Both the position numbers and the translations under genes were made by a program. The notes beneath the pieces are model-generated. The model was not told where the DNA came from and searched no databases. It was given only the letters and a program-made list of their open reading frames with translations. DNA of 64,000 nt. Origin: Salinirubellus salinus (GTDB taxonomy: Archaea > Halobacteriota > Halobacteria > Halobacteriales > Haloarculaceae). The DNA is taken from NCBI RefSeq assembly GCF_025231485.1, contig NZ_CP104003.1, forward strand, positions 3,100,001-3,164,000. The letters are read 5' to 3'. Of the stretch, positions 8,752-15,834 are shown piece after piece (the first letter of the stretch is position 1; the number at the start of each line of letters is the position of its first letter).

Positions 8752-8769
8752 GGCCCGGCTCCGGTCGCT

Positions 8770-9159
8770 TCAGACGTTGTCAGGCGTCTCGTCGTCCTCG
8801 ACCGCACGTTTCATCGACTCGCGGCGGGACTTGGCGTCGCGGCCGGTACACTCGAGCAGGAACTCGTTCTTCGCGGTGTTGGCGTCGCCAGCGGCGTCGA
8901 CGTCGCCCGTCTCCATCAGGTCCTGCAGGTCCCGCTCGACGAAGTCGACGGCGAGCTTGTCCTTCTTGCCCGAGTAGGCGACGGCACCGGCGACGACCTT
9001 CTCGAAGACGGGGTTCTTCGGCTCGTCGACGACGTAGAGGTCGCTCCCCTTGAACTCCTGCGTGCTCGTGATGGGGCCGAAGTAGTCCTCGATCGTCCCT
9101 TCCAGGTCCGGTACGCGCTCTTCGAGGTACTCCCCTCTCCGCATCTTGTACTCTTCCAT
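8770..9159 (-). CDS. DUF5611-like conserved haloarchaeal protein
   Basis: 129 aa. The sequence M-E-E-Y-K-M-R-R-G-E-Y-L-E-E-R-V-P-D at the start and D-Y-F-G-P-I-T, S-G-K-K-D-K-L-A-V and E-C-T-G-R-D-A-K-S-R-R in the body match my memory of the haloarchaeal DUF5611 family. It is a compact soluble protein of alpha/beta type with no catalytic motif I can name. Convergent with the 58-aa gene, 18 bases apart. The DUF number is from memory and should be verified. Confidence 0.8.
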   Translation of the reverse strand: MEEYKMRRGEYLEERVPDLEGTIEDYFGPITSTQEFKGSDLYVVDEPKNPVFEKVVAGAVAYSGKKDKLAVDFVERDLQDLMETGDVDAAGDANTAKNEFLLECTGRDAKSRRESMKRAVEDDETPDNV

Positions 9160-9197
9160 AGGGCAGGATTACGAGGGGAGGGCTTTACCGATTTCGA

Positions 9198-10136
9198 CTA
9201 CTCCGACGGTGCCTCGAGGTAGTCGCCGTGGCACTCGGGACAGGCGTCTCCGGCCCGATAGGAACCCTCCGTCGACACCGTGTGTCCGCAGGCCGGACAG
9301 TGGAGCGAGTCGGTGGCCGACTCGGCCGCCGGCCCCGACGAGGGTGCAGGGGACGGGTCGACGGGCGCCGGCTCGGCCACCTCGTCGTCCGGCTCGGGTT
9401 CGGTGCCGGGGCCGCCGCCGAGTTCGCCCGGCTCCCACGGCTCGTCCGTCGCGTCGGGGTCGTCCGGCCACTGCCCCGGCGCGCGGTCGCCACGCTGTTC
9501 CGCCTCGCCGAGTATCTCCGCGTCCTCGTCGGCGGCCTCGTCGCCCGTGTCCGGGACGGGGTCGCTGGCCCCGCTCGCCTCGTCGGGGTCGCCGTAGGCA
9601 CCCGAACGCGCGGCCATCCCCCCGATGCCGCCCTCCGGCGCCTCCTCGTCGACGTCCACGTCCACCTCGTCGCCCCCGCCGAGCGATCCGTCGGTCTCCG
9701 TGATGAACTCCACGTCCTCCGCCTCGGGGTCGGCGTCGGGGTCGAGGTCCGGTGCCGTCGCCGACTCCTCGTCGTCCGCTCCGTCCTCGGCGCCGGCCTC
9801 GCCACCGGCGTCGGTCGCCGGCTCGTCGGTCGCGGCCGCCCCGTCCGTCGGGGTCGATTCCTCGTCCGGCCCGTCCTCGGCGTCGGCGTCGACCGCTGCC
9901 TCGGCTTCGTTCCCCGCCCCGGTCTCGTCCGTCCGCGCCTCCGGCTCCTCGACGTCGTCGGCGTCGACGACGGAGACGACCTCCTTGTTCTCGCTCACGA
10001 CGCGCTCGGCCCCACAGTTGCTGCACCGTTCGACGGTCTTGACGACGGTGACGACCTCGTCACCCCTGACCTCTCGGTCCCGTCGGGCGTCCGTCTCGGT
10101 GAAGGTGTGGCCGAACAGCGAACACCTGAGCCCCAT
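9198..10136 (-). CDS. Two-zinc-ribbon protein with long acidic linker
   Basis: 312 aa. The conserved N-terminus starts MGLRCSLFGHTF and includes one zinc ribbon half, C-S-N-C near residue 40. A low-complexity acidic linker of about 190 residues (D/E/A/T-rich) follows. The C-terminus has a classic zinc ribbon, L-H-C-P-A-C-G-H then C-P-E-C-H-G-D-Y-L. Such a layout suggests a flexible protein joining two metal-binding modules, perhaps for nucleic acid or protein contacts. I recall a haloarchaeal family with this N-terminus (a DUF70xx family) but cannot fix the number. TATA-like box at 10161-10169. Confidence 0.82.
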   Translation of the reverse strand: MGLRCSLFGHTFTETDARRDREVRGDEVVTVVKTVERCSNCGAERVVSENKEVVSVVDADDVEEPEARTDETGAGNEAEAAVDADAEDGPDEESTPTDGAAATDEPATDAGGEAGAEDGADDEESATAPDLDPDADPEAEDVEFITETDGSLGGGDEVDVDVDEEAPEGGIGGMAARSGAYGDPDEASGASDPVPDTGDEAADEDAEILGEAEQRGDRAPGQWPDDPDATDEPWEPGELGGGPGTEPEPDDEVAEPAPVDPSPAPSSGPAAESATDSLHCPACGHTVSTEGSYRAGDACPECHGDYLEAPSE

Positions 10137-10160
10137 TTAGCGGATTTGGTGGCGTTCGGC

Positions 10161-10169
10161 GTATAAACC
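10161..10169 (-). promoter_or_regulatory. TATA-like box of the zinc-ribbon gene
   Basis: On the minus strand this reads GGTTTATAC, 25-33 bases upstream of the ATG at 10136. It is a good match to the haloarchaeal TTTAWA box at the leaderless distance. Confidence 0.5.
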
Positions 10170-10314
10170 TGCCGGGGCACGCGGGTGTCCGGGTTCGCGG
10201 TCGGGTGGGCACGCTGCTCGCGTGTCGCTCCCGTTCGTCGGTGCGTGTCGGCGCTCGGCAGACTCCCGCTCGTTGCTCCGTGACCGCTCTCCCCGTGGGT
10301 CACGCAGTCAACCG

Positions 10315-10319
10315 TTAAG
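10315..10319 (+). promoter_or_regulatory. TATA-like box of the DUF6432 gene
   Basis: TTAAG lies 25-29 bases before the ATG at 10344, in an otherwise GC-rich intergenic stretch (10137-10343) that holds no other clear element. Confidence 0.4.
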
Positions 10320-10343
10320 AGGCCACCGGGCGAACGAACGCCC

Positions 10344-10637
10344 ATGCAGGCCAAGCGGGAGTTCCGCGACCGCGACGGCGCGCAGGTCACGGTGCTCGAC
10401 GCACTCGTGGACCGGCACGAGGAGGGGATGACGGTGTTCGGCCTCCGCTCGCGGACCGACCTCGACATCGACGCCATCGAGTCGGCGCTCGCGGAACTCA
10501 AGGAGGCGGGGCTCATCCGCGTCGAGAAGGAGCGCGGGTCGACCCGCATCTACCCGGACGAGCGGGTCATCCCCGACCCGAACGAGGAGGCGGAGCCGTC
10601 GTTCCTCGAGTGGCTCCGGGGGAAACTGCCGTTCTGA
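10344..10637 (+). CDS. DUF6432 winged-helix protein
   Basis: 97 aa. A single winged helix: A-Q-V-T-V-L-D-A-L-V-D-R-H at the first helix, G-M-T-V-F-G-L-R-S-R-T then the recognition helix I-D-A-I-E-S-A-L-A-E-L-K-E, and a wing R-V-E-K-E-R-G-S-T-R-I-Y-P-D. It matches the haloarchaeal DUF6432 family as I know it, ending L-R-G-K-L-P-F. Probably a DNA-binding regulator; targets unknown. It is followed closely by a gene of quite different base composition. Confidence 0.82.
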   Translation: MQAKREFRDRDGAQVTVLDALVDRHEEGMTVFGLRSRTDLDIDAIESALAELKEAGLIRVEKERGSTRIYPDERVIPDPNEEAEPSFLEWLRGKLPF

Positions 10638-10661
10638 ATAATAAACTGGGTGGGTGTGAAG

Positions 10662-11366
10662 ATGAACGTACTCTCGAAACTCCTCTTTCAGACAATCAGT
10701 ATTCAGCGGTACAAATCTGTCCGGGAGGATTTTCTCAGAACCTACCGGGCGGCACTAACTATCCCGGAGATACGAGGGCAAGTTGAGTTCCTCAGTAACT
10801 CGCAACTGAGGGAGCAATCGAAGGAAGATGGTCGAACTGCGCCGGAGTATGACCCTCACGCTAAGGTGCACAAACCACTGAAAATCCTAGACGGTGCCTA
10901 TCGATTTCTCTGGGCAGTGCTCGCGTTCTGTTTCGTACTGGCTCTCCCCCTCTCTGCTGGGATCAATACACTGTTCAAGTCTTACTTACAATTCGTAGAT
11001 GAGATCCCGAACCTCCTGCTTAGTTTCCTACCGTTCGAAATTGTCGTAGTTATTATGCTGTATCTCTACTTGCTTGGCCAAGATAGCGACCTCATCAGAC
11101 GCATGAATGACGGATTGAGGATAACGTCTGGCCGAATTGAGGGGACACGCAGACGAGACGAACTGCTCTCTTTCTACGTCTGGAACAGTAGCCTCCACAG
11201 TCGAAAGAAGATTCCAGTATTGGGGTTTTTAGTGATTCTGAATACTGTGGGCGGTCGAATGTATAGGTACGTCATGGATACGGTCGAACAGAATGTGGAT
11301 ATTCTATACTACAGTGACGGGTACGTTGACGCGATTACGTCTCTTGCTCGGGCAGAACTGGGTTGA
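10662..11366 (+). CDS. AT-rich membrane protein of unknown function
   Basis: 234 aa, unrecognised. Two clear membrane helices lie at about residues 82-100 and 122-138, with a possible third hydrophobic stretch at 184-195. The N-terminal 80 residues and the 140-180 segment are charged and not notably acidic (R/K-rich: I-Q-R-Y-K-S-V-R, T-R-R-R-D-E). Base composition is far lower in GC than all neighbours, with codons such as ATA, TTA, ACT and AGA that the rest of the window avoids. This suggests recent acquisition. I start at the ATG at 10662; a GTG at 10650 would add four residues. No partner gene is obvious. Confidence 0.75.
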   Translation: MNVLSKLLFQTISIQRYKSVREDFLRTYRAALTIPEIRGQVEFLSNSQLREQSKEDGRTAPEYDPHAKVHKPLKILDGAYRFLWAVLAFCFVLALPLSAGINTLFKSYLQFVDEIPNLLLSFLPFEIVVVIMLYLYLLGQDSDLIRRMNDGLRITSGRIEGTRRRDELLSFYVWNSSLHSRKKIPVLGFLVILNTVGGRMYRYVMDTVEQNVDILYYSDGYVDAITSLARAELG

Positions 11367-11419
11367 CCTCGGCGCACGAGAGTAACACCGTTTTACCGCC
11401 ACGGCGCGAACCGCCAGCC

Positions 11420-12499
11420 ATGACACTGGTCGGGGACCTCCACGAGGCCCACGGAGCGACGTTCCGCGACGTCGACGGCGCCAGGGTGGTCGAGGACTAC
11501 GGCCGGCCCGAGCGGACCCACCGTGCGGTCCGCAACGTCGTCGGCGTCACCGAGATGGGCTACGGCGTCGTCGAGGTGACCGGCGAGGACCGCGTCGAGT
11601 ACGTCGACAACGTCGTCTCGAACCGCGTCCCGGACGAGGACGGCGAGGGCGTCTACGGGCTCCTGCTGGAACCCGAGGGCGGCGTCCGGGCGGACCTCTA
11701 CTGCTTCACCGCCGGCGAGCGACTGCTCCTCTTCACGCCCCCGTCGCTGGCCGGCGAGATCGCCGACGAGTGGGCCGAGCGCACCTTCATCCAGGACGTC
11801 GAGGTACGCGAGGCGACGACCGACTTCGGCGTCTTCGGCGTCCACGGCCCGAAGGCCACCGAGAAGGTCGCCTCGGTGTTCTCGACACAGACGCCGGACC
11901 GGCAACTCACGTTCGAGCGCGGGGTGCTCGGCGACAGCGGCGCGACGGTCGTCCGGACCGACGGCCTCACCGGGGAGGAGGGGTACGAGGTGGTCTGCGC
12001 CGCCGAGGACGCCGAGGACGTCTTCGACACCCTCCTCACCAGGGGGATGAACGCCGCGCCGTTCGGCTACCGGACGTGGGAGACGCTCACGCTGGAGGCC
12101 GGGACGCCGCTGTTCGCCACCGAACTCCGAGGGAACGTCCCGAACGTCGTCGGCCTCGGGAACGCCGTCGACTACGAGAAGGGCTGTTTCGTCGGGCAGG
12201 AGGTGGTCTCGCGGGTCCACAACCGCGGGCGCCCGTCGCGCCGACTCGTCGGAATCGAGTTCGAGGCCGGCGACGCCGTGCCGGAGGCTGGCGCGACGCT
12301 CACCCACGATGGGGACGAGGTCGGGTCGGTCACCCGCGCCGCCGAGAGTCCGTCGCTGGAACGGCCCGTCGCGCTCGCGTTCGCCGACTACGGCTTCGAG
12401 GGGGAGACGGTCGACGTCGACGGCGCGGGCGCGGCCACCGTCGCCACCCTGCCGTTCGTGGAGGGGTCCGACGAGTCGGCCCGTCGGCCGCGGTACTGA
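11420..12499 (+). CDS. YgfZ/GcvT-like folate-binding protein
   Basis: 359 aa of the aminomethyltransferase (GcvT) fold. The YgfZ hallmark K254-G-C-F-V-G-Q-E261 is intact, with D-Y-E in front, so this is closer to the YgfZ iron-sulfur/tRNA-modification helper than to a glycine-cleavage T protein. The N-terminal half has G-V-T-E-M-G-Y-G-V-V-E-V-T-G and the C-terminal beta-barrel begins near R-R-L-V-G-I-E-F. No glycine cleavage genes are adjacent. Start is the ATG at 11420; a longer frame adds a 19-residue unstructured leader. Confidence 0.87.
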   Translation: MTLVGDLHEAHGATFRDVDGARVVEDYGRPERTHRAVRNVVGVTEMGYGVVEVTGEDRVEYVDNVVSNRVPDEDGEGVYGLLLEPEGGVRADLYCFTAGERLLLFTPPSLAGEIADEWAERTFIQDVEVREATTDFGVFGVHGPKATEKVASVFSTQTPDRQLTFERGVLGDSGATVVRTDGLTGEEGYEVVCAAEDAEDVFDTLLTRGMNAAPFGYRTWETLTLEAGTPLFATELRGNVPNVVGLGNAVDYEKGCFVGQEVVSRVHNRGRPSRRLVGIEFEAGDAVPEAGATLTHDGDEVGSVTRAAESPSLERPVALAFADYGFEGETVDVDGAGAATVATLPFVEGSDESARRPRY

Positions 12500-12598
12500 C
12501 CCGCCACGCTCGCCCCACCGGGCGGTGCGGACTCCGCTGTAGCACGACTCGCGCTCCGCTTCTCGACACGAGCGGTGCCGACGCCCGACCGAACCGAC

Positions 12599-13678
12599 TC
12601 ACTCCAGCAACGCCCGCAACTGCGCCGGCGAGAACAGCGTCGTCGGCCGGTCCATGTGGACCGCGATCTTCCCGGAGAACAGCCGCATCCCCGCCCGCTG
12701 GACGGGTTCGGGGAACGAGTAGCCCGCGCGGACCACCGTCCCGAGCCACTGGTCGCGGGCGAGTTCGGCGCGCCAGCCCTCCTCGTAGCGCGCCAGCGAG
12801 GCGGGATCGTTCGGGTCCACCTCGCGGGCGGCGATGTCGGCCGCGCGCATCCCGTAGAGGATGCCGCCGCCGGTGAACGGCTTGGTCTGGGCGGCGGCGT
12901 CACCGACGAGCAGCGAGCGGTCGCCGGTCACCCGGTCTGGCGGGCCGATGGGGATGAGCCCGGAACACCGCTCGTCCATCTCGACGCCGTAGCCCTCGCA
13001 CAGCTCCTCGAACCGGCCCGGTGCGTCGTCGCCGGGCGCCACCGCCAGCCCGTACTCGACGCCCGCGTCGCCCCGCGGGATGCGCCACGCGAAGAACCGT
13101 GGGACGGTGAGGTGGACGTCCACGAAGTCCTGGTGGTCCGGCTCGAAATCGAACCCAAGGACGCCGTGGAGGAACTCCTCGGGTTCGGGGAGGCCGAGTT
13201 CCGAGCGGACCCGCGATCGTGGGCCGTCGGCACCGACGACCATCCGGGCCTCGAACCGCTCGACGCCGTCCGGTCCCTTCGCCTCCACGACGACCCGATC
13301 GTAGCGCTCCGCGACACTCGTGACGGTGTGGCCCTCGCGGACGTCCGCACCCGCCTCGCCCGCCACCTCGGCGAGCACCTCGTCGAGTCGCACCCGGTCG
13401 ACGGCGTTCGAGATTGGGTCGTCGGTGTAGAACGGGTACTCGCGCGACCCCGGTCCGCCGAGGTGGAACCGGGCGCCGTGGATGGCGTTCTGGAACAGTT
13501 CGTCGTGGTATCGCTCGGGGACGAACTCCCAGAGGTCGAGCGAGACGTGGCCCGAACACGCGAGCGGACGGCCCACCTCGCCCTTCTCGAGGACCAGCAC
13601 GGAGCGGCCACGCTCGGCGGCCGTGCGGGCGAACCGCGACCCGGCGGGACCGGCACCGACCACGACGAAGTCCCACAT
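12599..13678 (-). CDS. Geranylgeranyl reductase family FAD-dependent oxidoreductase
   Basis: 359 aa. The N-terminal dinucleotide-binding motif is V-V-G-A-G-P-A-G-S (G8-G13) with the ribose-binding E31 at the end of strand 2 (L-V-L-E-K). The G-A-D-G-x-x-S-type motif appears as V-G-A-D-G-P-R-S-R-V, and the C-terminal G-D-A-A-A-Q-T-K-P-F-T-G-G-G-I holds the flavin pyrophosphate contact. This is the architecture of archaeal geranylgeranyl reductases that saturate isoprenoid chains of membrane lipids or quinones. Related halogenases and hydroxylases share the fold, so the substrate is inferred. Confidence 0.87.
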   Translation of the reverse strand: MWDFVVVGAGPAGSRFARTAAERGRSVLVLEKGEVGRPLACSGHVSLDLWEFVPERYHDELFQNAIHGARFHLGGPGSREYPFYTDDPISNAVDRVRLDEVLAEVAGEAGADVREGHTVTSVAERYDRVVVEAKGPDGVERFEARMVVGADGPRSRVRSELGLPEPEEFLHGVLGFDFEPDHQDFVDVHLTVPRFFAWRIPRGDAGVEYGLAVAPGDDAPGRFEELCEGYGVEMDERCSGLIPIGPPDRVTGDRSLLVGDAAAQTKPFTGGGILYGMRAADIAAREVDPNDPASLARYEEGWRAELARDQWLGTVVRAGYSFPEPVQRAGMRLFSGKIAVHMDRPTTLFSPAQLRALLE

Positions 13679-13754
13679 CTTCGTCCCACCCTCGGGTCCT
13701 GTCGTTCAAGTACCTTGTCAGTCGAGGTGGGGCGCCGGGGCGGCTCGACCCGCC

Positions 13755-14732
13755 TCAGCGGACGACCAGTCCCCGCGGTGGTTCCCCGCGGTACTCGTCC
13801 GGCCACTCGACGAGCGGCTCCCACGACCGGCCGCCGTCCCCACTCCGGTAGACGCCGTGGTCGTTCACGGCCGCGAGTTCCCCGACCGCGGTCCCGCGGG
13901 CGAGGACGGCCCGGAAGACGCCCTCGCCGGTCGGGAGCCCCTCACCGACCCGCTCCCACGTGGCGTCGCTGGCCTTCCGGTAGACGTAGCTCTCACCACG
14001 GCGGTGGGCGGCGTTCGCGCCGCTGGCCGCCGAGACCACCCGCACGTCCGGGTCGCCGGGGTCCACGGCGAGCGACCAGACGTAGCGGTGGTCCAGTCCA
14101 TCCATCAGCGCGGTCCACGACCGGCCACCGTCCAGCGACTCGGCGTAGCCGTCGCCTGCCGCCGCGTAGACCCGCCCCTCGGCGTCGAGGTGGGTGGCGA
14201 GCGTGTGGTTGTCCCGGCGCGACCCCGGCGGGCGGTCGTGCCACTCGATCGGGGCGTCCCAGCCGTCGGGTGCCGTCGCGAGCACGAACGCGCCCGCCTC
14301 GACGCCGACGTAGAGGCGCTGCGGGTCGTGCGGGTCCGGTTCCAGCCAGCGCGCGTGGTGGGTGCGGGGCCGCGGCGGGAAGTACCACTCCGGTTCGCTG
14401 GGGAGGTCGGCCAGCCCCTCGCACTCGGCCCACGACCGACCGCCGTCCTCGCTGCGCCAGACCGCGGAGGGTTCCGTCCCGGCCCAGCAGACGTCGGGGT
14501 CGTGTGCCGAGACGGCGACCGAGGTGACCCGTGAAGCCATCCCCGGCGGGTCGACCCGGCGGAACGTCTCACACCCGTCCGCACTCCGGTAGAGGCCGTC
14601 GTCGAGCGTCCCGAAGAGCAGGGTGTCGCCGACGCTCGCCAGACACTCCACGTCGGCGTCGTCGAACACCACCTCGTGCCCACTCTCGCCGACCCGGTGG
14701 ACCGTCGACCGCATCGCGGCGTACGCGTGCAT
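13755..14732 (-). CDS. BNR/Asp-box beta-propeller protein (YCF48/sialidase-like repeats)
   Basis: 325 aa with at least four Asp-box repeats of the form S-x-D-G-G-x-S/T-W: S-A-D-G-C-E-T-F, S-E-D-G-G-R-S-W, S-L-D-G-G-R-S-W and S-G-D-G-G-R-S-W. Together they predict a six- or seven-bladed propeller. No signal peptide or lipobox is seen, so it is probably cytoplasmic. No sialidase catalytic residues (R-I-P motif) are visible, so it is likely a binding or scaffold protein. I start at the ATG at 14730-14732; nine residues upstream in frame carry no propeller sequence. Confidence 0.83.
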   Translation of the reverse strand: MHAYAAMRSTVHRVGESGHEVVFDDADVECLASVGDTLLFGTLDDGLYRSADGCETFRRVDPPGMASRVTSVAVSAHDPDVCWAGTEPSAVWRSEDGGRSWAECEGLADLPSEPEWYFPPRPRTHHARWLEPDPHDPQRLYVGVEAGAFVLATAPDGWDAPIEWHDRPPGSRRDNHTLATHLDAEGRVYAAAGDGYAESLDGGRSWTALMDGLDHRYVWSLAVDPGDPDVRVVSAASGANAAHRRGESYVYRKASDATWERVGEGLPTGEGVFRAVLARGTAVGELAAVNDHGVYRSGDGGRSWEPLVEWPDEYRGEPPRGLVVR

Positions 14733-14763
14733 ACCGCTAGCGAGTCGCTCGGCGACCAAACCG

Positions 14764-15231
14764 CTATCGCCGGCGCCAGCGCCGGAGGACCGCGAGGACG
14801 ACGAAGAGGCCGAGCACCGCGACGGCCGCCAGCGCCCGCCGGTCCACTTCGACGTGGACCTCGACGCCGGACCAGAGGTTCTCGCGCTCGATGGGCGGTG
14901 GCCCGGACGGGTGCTCCGCCTCGAACGCCTCGTCGTCGTCGACGCCGGCGGCGACGAGTCGCCCGGACTCCCGCGCCGCCGCGATGTCCGCCTCGCTCGG
15001 TTCGGCCTCGCGGCCGGGGAGGCGCCACCACGTCCCGTGTTCGAGGTTGCGCCGCTCCACGTCGCCGGCGTCGGCGAGGTCGACCAGTCGCTCTCGCGTC
15101 TCCGCGTACGTCCGGTCGACCCGTTTCGCCACCTCCGTCGCCGGGAGTGGCGAGCGCTCGGCCGACTGGAGCGCCTCGAGGATGGCCTCGTCGAGCGCCT
15201 CGTCCGACTCGCTCTCGTCTGCGTCGCTCAT
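14764..15231 (-). CDS. Winged-helix protein with C-terminal membrane anchor
   Basis: 155 aa. Residues 10-75 resemble a winged helix: I-L-E-A-L-Q-S-A-E-R, then L-P-A-T-E-V-A-K-R-V-D-R-T-Y-A-E-T-R-E-R-L-V-D-L-A-D-A-G-D-V-E-R-R. An acidic linker follows and the last 25 residues are a membrane helix ending V-L-R-R-W-R-R-R. It is tail-anchored with the DNA-binding-type domain in the cytoplasm. This layout recurs in haloarchaea; the role, perhaps membrane-tethered regulation, is inferred. It lies 31 bases from the BNR gene and is probably co-transcribed. Confidence 0.8.
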   Translation of the reverse strand: MSDADESESDEALDEAILEALQSAERSPLPATEVAKRVDRTYAETRERLVDLADAGDVERRNLEHGTWWRLPGREAEPSEADIAAARESGRLVAAGVDDDEAFEAEHPSGPPPIERENLWSGVEVHVEVDRRALAAVAVLGLFVVLAVLRRWRRR

Positions 15232-15276
15232 ACCGAGCGGTTCACGCCGGGGTTACAAGAGGTCTTCCCGCGTCGA

Positions 15277-15699
15277 TTACAGGGTGTTCCCGGGGTAGTC
15301 CGGGTCCTCGCGTACGTCGCCGCCGGTCCGGGTCACCTCGACCCGGACGACGTCCGGGTGGTCGCCGAGTTCCTGCAGCCTCGACTTGTGGACCATCCCG
15401 GAGACGGTGCCGCCACCGTGAGCGTGTTCCACGCCGCCGCCGAGCGACTCGATGTGCGCCTCCACGGTCTCGGTGTCGACTGGCTCCTCCGGGGTCGGCT
15501 CGCCCGCCGCCGCCACTAGCACCTCGACCATCCCCTCGCGCTCCGCGGCGGTCCACTCCTCGTCCGGTCCCTCGCCCGTCTCGACGTAGACACGAGCGAC
15601 CGGCCCGAACAGGTCCGACGGGGTAGCCGTCCCCGCGTCGTTCCCGCCCTCGGGGCCGCTCCCGCCGAGCAACGACCGGACCGAGTCGAACAATCCCAT
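15277..15699 (-). CDS. Hypothetical soluble protein (140 aa)
   Basis: 140 aa, family not recognised. It begins MGLFDSVRSLLGGSGPEGG, a short amphipathic helix followed by Gly/Pro/Asn-rich sequence. The middle (D-E-E-W-T-A-A-E-R-E-G-M-V-E-V-L-V) is helical. The C-terminus contains V-E-H-A-H-G-G-G-T-V and ends P-D-Y-P-G-N-T-L. The N-terminal helix could bind membranes, as in SepF or similar proteins. A strong TATA-like box lies 22-31 bases upstream. Confidence 0.7.
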   Translation of the reverse strand: MGLFDSVRSLLGGSGPEGGNDAGTATPSDLFGPVARVYVETGEGPDEEWTAAEREGMVEVLVAAAGEPTPEEPVDTETVEAHIESLGGGVEHAHGGGTVSGMVHKSRLQELGDHPDVVRVEVTRTGGDVREDPDYPGNTL

Positions 15700-15720
15700 G
15701 GTTCCATGACTCTCTCGGGT

Positions 15721-15730
15721 AATATAAATT
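15721..15730 (-). promoter_or_regulatory. Strong TATA box upstream of the 140-aa gene
   Basis: Plus-strand AATATAAATT (minus strand AATTTATATT), 22-31 bases before the ATG at 15699. It is one of the most AT-rich decamers in the window and fits an archaeal TATA box. Confidence 0.55.
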
Positions 15731-15834
15731 GGTGGGCATAACCGGTCGTTTAACTGGCCGTGCGGGGCGGGTGCGGTCGCCGCCCCAGCTCGTGCCCCGA
15801 CCGTCGGACGGTCCCGACGAGTAGCGTTCGGTCT

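Noticed and set aside
12575-14527. Plus-strand open frame of 650 codons
   Set aside because: Antisense to the FAD oxidoreductase and BNR genes, both with recognisable motifs. Arg-rich low-complexity sequence.
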